The notes: generated by a model from the letters alone, not told the origin. 45,872 bases of DNA from Cruorifilaria tuberocauda (GCA_013365365.1 JABVXU010000436.1:1-45872); one strand, 5' to 3'. Counted from the first letter of the stretch, positions 32,438 through 45,410 are shown. Translations and numbers: made by a program.

Positions 32438-34725
32438 ACAAATCACTTTTTAAACCAGTTTGTACAAGAAGTTTAGAATTTAAAAAACTTTTTGGAAAAT
32501 CCTTCAATTTTGATCAAAGTATCTTTTTGAAATTTTTTCATTGATAATAAATGAATGTTAAATGTGTTATCATATGTATTACCAATGAGAAACAAATTCT
32601 GATAATTAATATTATCAAGAAAAAGTATTGCTAAATGAAGAAATGCTTTTTACAGGTCAAGATTTAGCTATGAGTATTTTCCATTAAGCATTCTTAAAAA
32701 GGAATTTTGATAGTTATAATAAAAATTTAATAGTAGTAACTGATAAATAACATCGAATTCTTCCTACTGTCTAGTCTTAAAGATTTATCCAGAATCGTCC
32801 TGATTAAAAACTTGTATTTTTAGTCTTATCATCTGATTCGTCACATCATGCAGCTATTATTTTTTGTCATCATTGAAATATTAAATAAAGCATAATTTGA
32901 AAATGCGTGGTAAATGACGAAGGAATCATTCACTAGGTAATTATTAGATTAGTATGAAATATGAATCATTTTACTTAATAATTTGATAAATAATTTCAAA
33001 ATGTATAATTATTCAACGAAGAAATTTCAAGTTTTCCCTTTACCTTTCAATTATCGTAATTACGTAGTTGCGGTTTTACTTCTTGTGATAAATTTCATAA
33101 TTTCAAGAAATTGATTTTCGATTATTTTTATTTTAGAGTAATAAATGATATGTTATTTAGCATTGTGAAAAATGCTTCTTCTAACTTTCTACAGCAATTC
33201 AGAAAAAAAAAGTATATTACTTAAAGGTTAGTGTATTGATTACTCCTTAACTTTTAGAAACTTTTTATTATTGATTAAAATTTGAAAGAAAAAAAACTTT
33301 ATTATTTTTCGAAAAAATTGAAATGAACGCCGAAAGTATGAAATTTCAATTTTTACACAATCATTTTTTTTAATTTGAAGAAAAATTCTCGAGATTTTGA
33401 TAAATTAATAAATTCCAGTCTGTAAAGTTTCCCTTTTTTTAACGTCTTTCTCTCTCTCTCTCTCTCTCGCTCTCTCTTTCTTCTACCTTCCCTTTCTCTT
33501 TGCATGTATAATTTGAAATTTCTTTTTTTTCTATTCAAATGAAAAAAAAAAAACATTCAATAAATTTGAAATGTATGCGGAAATGACAGGAATTCTTTAT
33601 CTCATCCACAAAAATCATGCGATCATCATTTTATTTCTCTTTCAAATCTTTTTTTCTTCTTGAAAAATTCATTTAAAAATTTTTGAAAAAATGGAAAATG
33701 AAGGAAACAAAAAAAAAATAATTAAAAATTATGAAAAAAAAATCAATTGTTATAATCCTACGAAGGATAAAAATTTTTTCAAATATAAATTTAATATTTT
33801 GCAAAATTTCAAATGATAATTTCAAAAATACTTTCCCAAAAGTTAATATTTCTTCTTTCTACTCGATGAATATAAAAAACTTTCATCATATCTTAAATTA
33901 TTTTCAAATTTGAATTTAAAAAATACTCCATCTTACTTTTCCTTTTTTCATTTAAAAAAAAATTAAAGCTAAGATAGAGAAATTTTTCAATTCTATAACT
34001 CACTGTAATTTATTCATACTCTTTTGTATACATAGATGGGTCTGTACGTGTGTCTTTACGTGTACTATTACGTGCTTTTTTAAGTATATTTGTGTATTTA
34101 TATACGCTTTCAATCCGTCCAAAACTCCAAGTTTAATTTAATCAATTTATTTAAATGTTTGTTAAATTAGAAATAATTGAACTATAACAATGATAATGAA
34201 TTGATAATAAAGTAATAATAAATTTTCATCAATTTTTTCTCTATAATTTTATGATAAATTCAAACTGATAATTTCAAAAATATATATGCGCATTTAACTA
34301 ATAATTTTTCATTAATTCTCTATTTCTTATTTAAATATAAATTTATTATTATAATATAAATATATATGCGCACTTTCAATTCGTTCATAACTTTTATTCT
34401 CTATTGATAACGAAATTTAAATTCTTAAATTCAAATTTAAGAAAAAGGTGTAACCTGTATATAACGATAATAATACTAGCAATAATAGTAGTATTCATAG
34501 TAGTAGTCGACTAATCTAAACTAATCTAAATCGGCCTAGCTAATCAAGCTTATATTTTCAAGCAAATAGCAATGTATTCTTCACAGCTAGCAAAGAAGTA
34601 ATCAAGATTTGATAGAGATAAAATGAATGAGAGTAAGAGTGAAGGATAAAAAAATGAATAGAAATAGAAAATCTTTAATAGAATCATTTTCAGTTTCTCT
34701 CTCATTTTTCTACTGAATCTTTTTT

Positions 34726-34728
<3 letters not shown>

Positions 34729-34762
<34 letters not shown>
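34729..34762. repeat. (CT)n microsatellite
   Basis: About 17 CT units. One of several polypyrimidine tracts in the right half of the window. Confidence 0.95.
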
Positions 34763-34765
<3 letters not shown>

Positions 34766-36189
34766 TTTTTTTCTTCTCAGTCAAACTTTTCTATTCTTAA
34801 AAAAGTTTTTTTTTTCTCAAAAGTAAGAATAAAAAAAAAAGTTATTTGCTAGTATTAGATGATATAAACAATTAAATGAAATGGAATGTTTTAATTTTTC
34901 AATTTGAAAATTTTTACACAAATAATCTCAATTCAATTTTAACTTCGATGATAACAGTGATTGATAATTTGATATGATTATCATGAAAAAAAGAAAGAAG
35001 TTAAATTTAGTAATATTTCAAGCAAATATCTTACTTATGTGACAGGATTCTTTGAAAGCTATAGGTCTAATTTTAGAAATAGTAGTTTTAAGACTTACTT
35101 ACTACTCTAAATTGCTTCTTTATTCCTACTCTGCAAAAAATGTTATAATCATAGAAAACAAAATAAGTAAAATTCCTTAGGGATAATTTAGTTGCTGAAA
35201 GTAAAATGTAAAAACAAGAGAGAGAGAGAGAGAGACAGAAAAAGGGAAAGATAAAGAGAGTAAAAGTAGAGTAAGAGAGAAAGAGAAAAAGTTTAAAAGT
35301 TATAAATTATGAAATTTAAACATTTTTTATTGAATTTTGTTAAATTAATGCAGAAAAAAAAAGAAAAAGCTGCTCATCGATTGTCATTTGAATATTAAAA
35401 AAATTGAAAAATTTCTTTCGAATTAGTCAAAAGAAAAGACAAAAAAGTTTTAAACTTAAAAAGGTTTATATTTAAATTTTATACTTAAAGATTGTATAAA
35501 AATTATACCTTCGAGGGAAGCAGCAAAGTAGCACAACAAGATCGTTATCATGAATGAGGAATCTTCCACATGATATTTGCTAGTTCAGGAATGATATTTG
35601 GTAAATTCTGGATGAATTGATAGGAAGGGATGAAAATAAATCTAAAATTTCCCATCCAATCGATGCTAACAGCTTATTCTCTCTCTCTCTCTCTCTCTTC
35701 CATCTTTTCTACTGAATTTTCAATAAAATCAATAATTGTTATGCAATTTTTGCAATTTCATTGTATCGTATACGAGTCATTTTTGCAAATTTCAAAGCTT
35801 ATATAAATAATCCGGAAAAGGATCAGGTTACAGTATGTCATCTAACCGGATGAAACAATTTTGGAAAAAAATGCTGCGTTATTTTGTTGATTTCTTTCTT
35901 TATTACATATGTTTCATTTTTCTTTTATTATTTTTAAAATTTTTTTCAAAAATGTTTTCAGGTTTTCCGATTTTGTAAATATCTAAAAAAAATTTTTTTT
36001 GATTATTGTTAACAAAATTGATAATAAATTTTCGGTTAATTTGAATCACTGAATTAATAGTTGAAATTTTTAATTCATTCCTTCTAAAGCATAAATTAAC
36101 TCATTTATGATTTGAAATGAATTCTTTCGCAGAAGTACGTTTTACCTTTAAAAAAAACCACGAGAGGTATATGGAATAATTTCCTCTCC

Positions 36190-36255
36190 AATAATTTATT
36201 AATCAATAATTTAAATAATTTAAATTTTTTATTAATTATTGATTAATAAATTATT
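36190..36255. repeat. perfect 21-bp inverted repeat
   Basis: The left arm (36190-36210, starting AATAATTTATTAATC) is the exact reverse complement of the right arm (36235-36255). They are separated by 24 bases. The arms are almost pure A/T, so chance is less remote than for the hairpin at 3533-3590. Confidence 0.8.
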
Positions 36256-38045
36256 ATGATTAACAAATATAAATTTAATTTCTTCATGAAAATTATTTAA
36301 ATTTAAAATATAAAAACAGAGAAAAATATGCAATGAAGCATATTTGAATTGATAAATAATAAATGGTGCAAAATGATTTGAACTTCGATGACTATTTTTT
36401 TCAAACATCAAATTAGAATTTTGAAATTTAAATTCTTATCCTAATGCTTCTGTATGTTAGCTTTACGTAATTACATTTGCTAGCATAGTACATCTAATTT
36501 TCTTTTTTTTTTTCAAAAAGAAATTTCGCATTTTGTGCAAGTTTTTCAATTAGCAGACAGTATAAACGTGTTTACATAAACAATAAGATGGGGAATATTG
36601 ACGTCAGAAAGTTGCGGTAATTTACTTTTAAATGATTAATCTTTCCCTTTTCACTCTTCCACAACTTTTCCATACTTAAACAATTTTCTCAGTAAAAGCT
36701 AAAACGATATTGTATAATCAAAATGGAAACAAAAAACTTATCCATTTGCATATTAAAGTTTAAGTATAGTTTAAAGCATTTTAAAGTACTAAAGTTTCTT
36801 TTTAAGCATGCTACTTTTTCCCTCTCTTCATCTTTTTTTTTTAATTCGATTTAAAATTAGTTTAATTCCTTAAATTTCATCAGTTAAATTTTCAAATTTT
36901 AGATTTATTTATGAATAATTTCAACGATTTAAATTTATTAAATAACAGTAATAGCAATTTGTTCAAATAAATAAATAAATACAAATAGGTACTTGTATTT
37001 GTTTATTTCTGTACACAATCGCATTTATTTCTCTAACATATTGTTTTTACACTACCTGTTGATAATTAATTATAAAGCTTAAATGAACTTTTTTTTAATT
37101 TGATTTTTCAGACTAATTTAATTCTATTAAATGTTCTCTATAAAATCTTTCTAGCATTTATCGGTTTTAAGCTACAGCATTTTTCAGTTTTAAAATGAAA
37201 TTTTGTAATTAACTTTCGTTATAATTATCGTTTCATTGCGATATACTCTTATTATTGTATTAATAAACAGAACATGAAAAAAAGTGTTTACCGCTTGATA
37301 TTAGTTAATTGGTTAAAAGCATTTTAAATACTTGATATTATTTTTATTACCTAATACATCACTTTTTATTGCTTTTATAGTTAATAATACTTCTATTATT
37401 TAGGTAATACCATTTTATTACTTAATATCATAAACTATATTTTTATATTTTCGTTAATGAAATTTACGTGTAAAATATTATGAAAATTGAAGAGTAACGA
37501 AATATTTGCAAATTTTAAGTTGCAAAAAAAAAATTTTGTTTACTAAATTTCATTGCTACGATTGGAAATATTTTCAGGACAAATTCAATTTTGCTACTTA
37601 TTATTCATTTAGGTTAATTGTAAATTTTAATTTTACAAATTGAAATAAAACCTATTTTTTTAACTCATTACTCATAATTTATTTTGCTTATTAATTTCAA
37701 TAATTAAGGTGGAATTATGAAACTGAAAATAAGCAATCTTTGTTTTTATTTTCATCAAATTAAGCATAATTTTTTTTTACTTCTTACTTTTTGCCAAAAT
37801 ATTTTTTTCGAAATCTCAAAAAGAAAATTTGCTAAATTTAGAAAAATCAAAGTCCAGTTTTTCCGAAAAATAAGTTTTTCAAAAAAAAAAATTTTTTTTT
37901 GTCATCCCTCGTTTGCTTATTACGATTAAGTGACATCATCATTTGTTGATGTATCTTTCAATGCAAGAACGTAAAATAAGCTATATTAGTAGAATCATGA
38001 AAGTCTAGCTTTAAGCTTTAAAGAAGAGGGGAGGAAAAAATGAAT

Positions 38046-38116
38046 GGATAGTGGAAGAGAGGCCTAGCTGAGAAAGTGCCTTAAGAGGCTCATGCATCAC
38101 CAGGCCTATTTTATCC
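38046..38116. other. GC-rich block of nested inverted repeats
   Basis: Three nested pairs are present: GGATA (38046) with TATCC (38112), AGGCCT (38060) with AGGCCT (38102), and GCCT (38078) with AGGC (38086) around a TAAG tetraloop. The block is much richer in G+C than its neighbourhood. It may be a structured RNA or a conserved regulatory element. It does not match a tRNA, snRNA or microRNA that I recognise. Confidence 0.45.
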
Positions 38117-39051
38117 AACTGAATAATGCAACAAATTTACATATGCTTCATATTTTGCTAATAAACCAGTTTGCAGATAACTGCTAAAATTTAACTTCTA
38201 AGCTTACATGTAAGCAAATTAATGATTAATTATTTGATGAATAATTTAAACTAAAGTTCAAATTAATCAATATATTAAGCAGAATACTTTGATAGCCGTT
38301 ATCATAAATATTGCAGATAATTTAAATTTTGTAAAATTACGGTTTCATGCATATTTCTATATTTGAGCTATTCATATAAGCCAACCGAATACATCACTAT
38401 CAATATTCGATATAAGTATTTGTAATTACTTATTAAATGATTATAGATAAGATAACTAATATCAGTTTATTACAAAAAGAGGAAATGGAAAAAAGTAGAA
38501 GCTTACTTAAAAATTTCATTAAAAATTTTTCCTTCGTTATTTATAATTTAATTAAGTATTAAGTAGCAATCATTCTATTCGGATACCAAGGCTCAAATAA
38601 AGCTCAAAAATATATAGCCAAATGGGCTAACTTAATTCCTATTCCAATCTTTTTACAAATTACGCTTGTAAGAATAGAATTAATTTCATTTTATACACTA
38701 GGCTATTTTTCCCTATGCTCATAAATCAATGCTTTCAGTTAAAGCTAATAAATAAATTCTCATTTACTTAAAATCAGTCATTCATTCATTTATGCTTAAT
38801 TTGATGAAACTAAAAACGAAGATTGCTTATTTCCAGCTTCATTACAATTAGCTCAATTACAATTATGATTGCGAAATTCACATTTGCTTTTTTTTGATTT
38901 TCTTATTTTTGTTTAAATTTAATTATTTGCCTTTACTTATATGTTTACCTGTCCACCTACATAGTATAAATAGATAGGTCCAATAACTATTTAATATATA
39001 TAAATTAATTAATCATCATAATTAAGTAATTAATTACTGAGGTATTTACAT
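38117..39051. other. gene-free AT-rich stretch
   Basis: No gene or ordered repeat seen. Confidence 0.55.
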
Positions 39052-39208
39052 TAAATCATTTCTTCCGATACCGCCAGCTCTTATGTTTCTTGCGCTAATA
39101 TTCCAGCTGCTTCATTCATGTATCAACTGTACGTGTTATCTAGCTCGTACGTCTGGAAAGTATTAGATATTTTCAACAAAAGTTACATTTTGAGTTCTGC
39201 AAGTACAG
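39052..39208 (+). other. possible isolated exon or conserved element
   Basis: A GC-richer segment is open in one frame from 39052 past a good donor (ACAG|GTAAGA, intron from 39209). The frame would encode a Ser/Tyr-rich stretch including MYQLYVLSSSYVWKVLDIF. A candidate acceptor, ATATTCCAG, ends near 39105. No partner exons and no domain are recognisable, and other frames are also fairly open. It could equally be a non-coding conserved element. Confidence 0.2.
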
Positions 39209-39768
39209 GTAAGATTTCACCTAAATCTTTTTTATTTTTTCGAATTTAATTATTTTTATTAAAAAGGCTCTTTTTTCAGCGTTAGTTATTATCTATCACT
39301 TAAATTTCATTTTAATTAACTCATTTCATTTTTTTCTTCAGTTCATTGAGTAATTCTTGACTCATTCGTTCATCCATAAATTAAACTGTTAATGAAATTT
39401 CAATTAAACTAAAATTTGATTTATAAAGGTATACAATATGCTCATCTTTCACATTAGTTTAAATTATTTTTCAGTGAATTTAATTGTTTATTCTAAGAAA
39501 AGCTATAATCGTTGATGTTTTAGAATTATTTTAAGCATGATAACGATAATTTTACAAGTACTACATTCATTTTTCATTTAATGTTTCAATCAATTCAATT
39601 AATATTAGTTCGATACTTCGGATAAAATGTAAGAAAAATAAAATTATTTAATAGAAAGATTTCGTTTATGTTAGAAAACAAATTTTTAATTCACATTTTT
39701 TGAAGGAAAAATTTATTTAAAGGATCAAGAAAGAAATGAAAAATTTGTTTAAATAAAATACCAGGATT
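39209..39768. other. gene-free AT-rich stretch
   Basis: No gene or ordered repeat seen. Confidence 0.5.
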
Positions 39769-39859
39769 TCAAGCATTGATCATTGATTAGAAAATATCTC
39801 AAGCATTGATCGATTGATCAGAAAATATCTCAAGCATTGATTATTGATTAGAAAATTTC
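39769..39859. repeat. 30-bp tandem repeat, 3 copies
   Basis: Units at 39769-39798, 39799-39829 and 39830-39859 run TCAAGCATTGAT, then an ATTGATTA-type core, then GAAAATATC. The core word ATTGAT(T/C)A occurs in each copy and resembles CUT or PBX-class homeodomain sites. The low number of copies and the setting do not show a function. Confidence 0.85.
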
Positions 39860-40244
39860 ATGCACCATTTCCAATTTTAACTACTTCAAATAATTAAAAG
39901 GGATAATAAGTATGGATTAATTAGTGTAACTTCCCATTCCAATAGCATACAGTTATTTACGGTTATTCATATATTTACTTTTCTAAATTGTAAATAGGAA
40001 TTTTGAATTCATTTTTGATTCAAATTTCAGTATGAAATATTAAATTAAAATTAATACTTTAATTCATTCAATTCATTATAACTTCATCCTTATAACTGAT
40101 ATTAAATTGGCTAAGTTCATGACCTTTGACAAAAATTCATTGAAACTACATGTAAATTTAATTGGCAATACATTGATATTTCAATTTTCATCCTTTCCTT
40201 TCATAATACTAATCCCTTACACTGCATATATGTAGATGTACACA

Positions 40245-40293
40245 ACACGCATGCACATGCACACGCACACGCACATGCACACGCACATGCATG
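40245..40293. repeat. alternating purine-pyrimidine tract (CA/CG/TG)
   Basis: Forty-nine bases alternate strictly between purine and pyrimidine (CACGCACACGCACATG-type). This is a degenerate CA microsatellite and a textbook candidate for left-handed Z-DNA. Confidence 0.9.
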
Positions 40294-40419
40294 AATACAT
40301 GAATGTTGTGACAATTATCATTATTATCGATGTCTCCTCCCTTTCTTGGCCGCAATGAGGTCATTTAGTGAGTTTTATATAGATTCATCGGCGAGATGTA
40401 AATGGTTTCCTCTTCTTCC

Positions 40420-40667
40420 TCCATCTCTCCCTCTCTCTCTCTGTCTTTTTCTCTCTTTCCCTTTCTCTTTCTTCTATTTTCATGATTATTTTTTATAAGT
40501 TTCTCAAAAATACCACTATTATCAATGATTAATTTGATGATCTGCAATTCTAGTTGATAATGCGAAATTTAATAATAAAAAATAAATGATTGATATATTA
40601 TTGAAATTGAAAATACTTTCATTTCTGATTCATCACTAAAATTAAATCTCTTTCTTCCTCTTTCTCT

Positions 40668-40698
<31 letters not shown>

Positions 40699-40875
40699 AG
40701 TGTGATACCAGAAATAAGAATAGATTTTATAGTAACGTTTTTCAGTAAATTTTAAAATTTAAATTTATCATACTGAAGCAATTTCATTTATCTTTTGCAA
40801 GAATGGACAGAATTTCCATTTTCATCAATTACTTTCTCTCTCTCTCTCTCCCTCTCTCTCTTTCTCTCTCTTTCT
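40420..40875. repeat. three long polypyrimidine (CT) tracts
   Basis: CT/CCT/TTT-rich tracts at about 40420-40475, 40648-40698 and 40833-40875. The last two share a CCCTCTCTCTCTTTCTCTCT-type arrangement, so they may be copies of one tract. Homopyrimidine mirror-like runs can form H-DNA. No function is inferred. Confidence 0.85.
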
Positions 40876-42975
40876 TCTTTCTCATTTCCATTTCCTCTGA
40901 ATGATGAAATTAAAAATTCATAGATATTATCATTTAATGATCCTATCCGCTCTTCCGATTTTAATTTTTCCTATTTTTCTGACAACCTGAAATTCCCCTC
41001 TTTATTTCTTTTCTTTCTTTCCAAACTACTGTACTTTTTCAAATTTACTTGAGTAAATTTGAACTTGACTCGAGAACTGTCAGATTTTCTGTCAAAAAAA
41101 AGGTTGACCTTTCACATTTTTATTCTTATCATTTTTCTTTTGTTTTGATTGTTAAATGATAAAATTTACTAATATTTTATGTGCAAATTAATAAATGAAT
41201 AATTTTTATTAATTATCGAAATAGTATTTCATAGAAGCATTGAGACATTCATTATTGAGGTATTTTATTTATTGTTGATTTAAATTTACAATTTTAAATT
41301 TCATTTTTTGAAAAGAATTGTGAGAACATCTCATTGCTATTCTTAGCATATATATATATATGTATATACATCTCTTGAGGTTAAAGAGAAGAAGTAATTC
41401 GTTTCCTTTTAATTGAATACATTTTTTTTTGCTCTTTTTTTAAGAAAATCTTCATAAAGCTTATAGCTTTTGCTAAATTTAAATTTCATCTAGGATTAAT
41501 TTAGGATGTGATTAAAATAAAATTAATTGAAAAATCTTCATTTCTCTTTTCCATCAATGCATTTTATTTGGCTAAAATTCTATAACATTCGTTTACTTAA
41601 ACAATGTACTACACTGATAAAATCATCTCTCTAACGATCATGAAATATCACTGATAAAAAAGCTATCATCAATTTATTTCCTATCAAAAAAATTTTTTTT
41701 AACAATATATCATTTATAAATTGAAAAAAAAAATTTAACAGAAGCTTTAACAAATTCTTATTTTTATTAGATTTCATTTCTTTTCATCACTATCCAATTG
41801 AAATAATTCTCTACGAGCAGTATATCATTAAGTTCATGATATGAGCAACTTATCACTTCTTATCTATTTAATGAATTAAGCAGTTTTACTTCTATTATAC
41901 TGATAATATTTATGAAAATTTTACAAGATAGTATAATTATTTTTAGGTAAATTTTAATCAATATTTGATGATACTAATTTGTTCCCTTTTATCTTATCTT
42001 TCGAATAATTAATTTTCATTTAGTAATAATACAAAAGAAAAATTTTTTCACAATTTTTTATTGAATAAGAAAACTTTGATTAATATGAATTTTTCACATC
42101 TTTCCGTATTAATAAATAAACTTTTTGAAAAAATTGTGTTTAAATGTTTTAGAAGCGAATTGATCAGAGCTTACCAGTTGATATTTAAAATGAAGTACGA
42201 TCTGATATGAATTTTAATTTGCATTTTAAGACTTCTAATTTAAAGAGTTAAAAAAAAAATGTTGTTTCAATTCCAACTTGTCTAAAATACTTTTTCTCCA
42301 CGTATTTTTCTTTTCCTCTAGAATCACTTATCAAACAATCGATGATGCATATTTTTTCCTCTAGCATTTTTAAAAGAAACTTCCTTTCGAAATAGATTAA
42401 ATCACAGTTTAATATGCTGAAACATCGATGTTGTTTAAGAAGGAATTGGAAGAACAAAAGAATTTAATTATAATGATACATGATTATTCGTTAAACTGTT
42501 TTTTTTTCTATTTTATGTAATAAAATTAATTTTAACATCTATTAGTTGAATTTAAATTAGAAAATATTTCCAATTATTTGTTGATGACAGTAATAAATGT
42601 TGATGAAGAATTATGATTATGCAAATAATTCTCATTACTTTCCATTCAACTTACTTGATGACTCAATTACAACCACAATTTCAACATTTAATCGTTTTGC
42701 GTTTTATATACGTTTCCTGCTGTCGTCGTTGCTACGCCTCCTATTTACGTCTCCTCCTGTTACGTCGATATTTTTTTTTCTTCAATCGCTTGAAAGTTAT
42801 CAATTTTGCCAAATTTAAATTAATAGATAAATTTATCTTTGCTTAATTATATTTGGTATTTTTATTTTACATCAGCTGAAGGTTCTTTATCTGTATTGAA
42901 AATATGTATAATATATCACATATGTCTATTAAATTCGTTTTTATCACTTACTGTTATGTAATATTGATATTAGTA

Positions 42976-43009
<34 letters not shown>

Positions 43010-44140
43010 ATTACTGTTTCTTTGCAACACTTTAAACAATTAAGCAAAGCATAGAAATGACAGTTAACAAATAATGTGAAGTAAATTAATTAATTATAAA
43101 CTCTAGCAATTTTAAATTTGCTTAATTATTTTTTCATCATACAAAGGCAGTATAATCTTCAAAATTAAATAGTGAATTTCATTAAAATTATTCAGCTATT
43201 ATTTTCCACTTTTTAATTCGCAGTGATTTTTAAATTATCTATTCTTTCAATTATTTTTAAATCTTTCAAATTTTTTAATAATTTTCTTCTAAATCTTTCG
43301 ATTAAAAGAGCTATGCTATATATCATCATTTAGAATTTAGCACTATAACCATTCTGAAAAATTAAAAGAAAAAAATCGAATGTATCTGTTTACTTTGTTC
43401 TTATATTAATATTGTCGCTATTTCGGAAACTTCTTATCGTTATCATTATTATCATTCTTTTTTTGTTAAATGTTATTAGCATTATTCCTTATTTCCTTTC
43501 CGCTTATCATAATCTCTTCCACTTCCTATTCATTGGAAGGTTCGATTCGAGAGTGAAGTAATTTCGAGATTGAGGAAATAGAATTTCAAAAATCTCTGAA
43601 ATTATGCATTCGTTTATTTTGCTAATGCAAAATTATTAGTTATATATAGATTATAAGCTTTTCTTATATTATTCACGTAAATTATAGCTTATAAAATATT
43701 GAAGCACATCTTTTTCATTTCAACAGCTAATGTTAAGAATTCCTATTTGATGAAGAAATAATAATTATAATTATAATAAGTGGATGATGATAATACTAAG
43801 TAATGTGAAATGCTAATGATTATAATGATTTTCTCTTAGCTATTACTATCACTTCTATCATTGTTGTTAATTCTTACTAATAATTATCATTACATTTCTA
43901 ATCTAACAATTATTCTAATTAGAACCATTCTATACATGCTATCTTCAGCTATAATCAGTATTAGCTATCAGGAAGAAATTGAAGTGATGAAACATCATGG
44001 CTGAATGAAGCTTTTACGGTAATCATTAGAAGCTTCAATTGCTATGTTATGCTTCAAGCATTCAGAATAAAAAAATTTAAGCACTATATATTATTTGATG
44101 TCAGCAAAATACATTTTCTACTTTTTTTTTCTCTCCTTTA
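40876..44140. other. gene-free AT-rich stretch
   Basis: No supportable gene. It includes an ATT microsatellite at 42979-43008 and a GC-richer pyrimidine-rich patch at about 42715-42770 (CTGCTGTCGTCGTTGC, GCCTCCTATTTACGTCTCC). That patch gives two overlapping open frames with no domain. Confidence 0.5.
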
Positions 44141-44172
44141 CTCTCTCTCTCTGTGTGTGTGTGTGTGTGTGC

Positions 44173-44203
<31 letters not shown>
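44141..44203. repeat. compound (CT)n(GT)n microsatellite
   Basis: CT units (44141-44151) pass directly into about 26 GT units with two interruptions (44152-44203). It marks a shift from very AT-rich sequence on the left to more balanced sequence on the right. Confidence 0.95.
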
Positions 44204-45410
44204 ATGCTCAATTAGAATAAGTCATTTTTTCGATCATCTAAAAGCAAACAGAAATATTCACCGCGTGTGTGGAAAAAGACCAAAAGTAAATAAATTATTG
44301 GATGGTCAGCGGATAAATCTGAACGGGCTACGTCGTTATCTGCTCATCTCCATACATTCTTGGAGGAATGATGAGAATTCATGAAACGAACAGTGAGTAA
44401 AAACGGATATTGAAGTGAAATGAAACGAAGAGAGGAAGATGAACAGGAGATAAAGGAATAATAACCGTCCTTGTGCATTAAGCACCTAAATGATTATTAT
44501 CTGCCCATACGATTCCTTTATTATTGTAATGAAGCTATTTTTAAATAACTATTTCATTCACTTATGCAGCGAAAGAGGAAAGAGAATAAAGTATCGGAGA
44601 TTTTTTTAACCAAATTTCGACCAAATATTCCTTCCGACACGCCTTCATCCACTTATTAGGTTCCGTCAATGATGATAAGGATGAGATAGAAGAGAAATAT
44701 TCCGAAGTGGAATAAGAAATGGATGAAGCCGGCAAATGTTTTAGAGCGTACATTTGCTAACCACTGTGATTTACAGATCCATTCCACAGATTTCAATCTT
44801 CTCCTTAAAGAAAAATCGTAAGAAATTTCTCAGCCACTTTACTCTTCTGCCCTACAAAATATTGAAGCGCATATTCTAAACCATAAATAATTTCGTTCAT
44901 TAACACAAGTTGCACCAAATACTGATGTGATGTGTATGCATAAATATTACTGACAAAATATTGATCAAATGAATGATTTAAATAGATAGAAAGATGAATG
45001 AATGAAAGTGCCATCGAGTTGTTGCGCAAATAATAAAGCTTATCGTTTCCGTCAAACCTTATGAGAAATAAAAGATTGATTGGGAAAGGAATGTTGAAGA
45101 GAGGACATTGTCGACCGCTTTCTATCTCTCTCTACTCTTCGTGTACACGATAAAAGAGCAATCATAAAGAATCCAAATTCACCCAACTTCTGATGATAAC
45201 TGTTTCCGGCAGTAGACCTCAGACCTCTTCTTTAATTGAAAAATACTTGACTTTATTGTGAATTATCATTTAGAAGGAAGAGATAACTCGAGAAAGTAGC
45301 TGCTTGTTCTTCCTTTATCCTCTAAGAAATACCTGAGTGTTTTATTTTTAATAGTCCCTAACCTTATATTTAATGTTACACAATAAGATATCAATGCTAA
45401 TTTATCCAAG
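44204..45410. other. less AT-rich flank, possible 3' UTR of the right-edge gene
   Basis: The base composition is more balanced than in the preceding 18 kb. A hairpin with 10 paired bases and a 5-base bulge lies at 44343-44375 (CTCATCTCCA with TGGA and GATGAG). Short minus-strand frames at 44562-44753 and 44805-45029 look non-repetitive (for example NEIIYGLEYALQYFVGQ) but have no clear splice partners. If the gene at 45411 ends where proposed, the adjacent part of this stretch would be its 3' UTR. Confidence 0.3.

Larger units (their letters stand above)
31156..38045. other. gene-free AT-rich stretch with simple repeats
   Basis: No supportable protein gene. Simple repeats: ATT/ATC array (32153-32437), CT tracts (33449-33478, 34729-34762, 35679-35698), GA tract (35217-35235) and many A/T runs. 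A small GC-richer patch at about 31445-31510 includes GATAAGG, CACCTG and a GCAAC/GTTGC mini-hairpin, but no recognisable gene. Confidence 0.55.

Noticed and set aside
32194..32544. 116-codon Tyr/Leu/Ile-rich frame
   Set aside because: Translation of an ATT/ATC microsatellite.
42597..42846. Two overlapping plus-strand frames of 73 and 77 codons
   Set aside because: They overlap in different frames over a pyrimidine-rich patch and neither has a domain or splice signal.
43536..43570. GGTTCGATTC resembling a tRNA TψC arm
   Set aside because: No A-box, no acceptor stem and no cloverleaf can be formed around it.
44562..45029. Minus-strand frames of 63 and 74 codons left of the right-edge gene
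   Set aside because: Composition is somewhat protein-like, but no splice junctions link them to each other or to the 45411-45829 segments. Not reported as genes.
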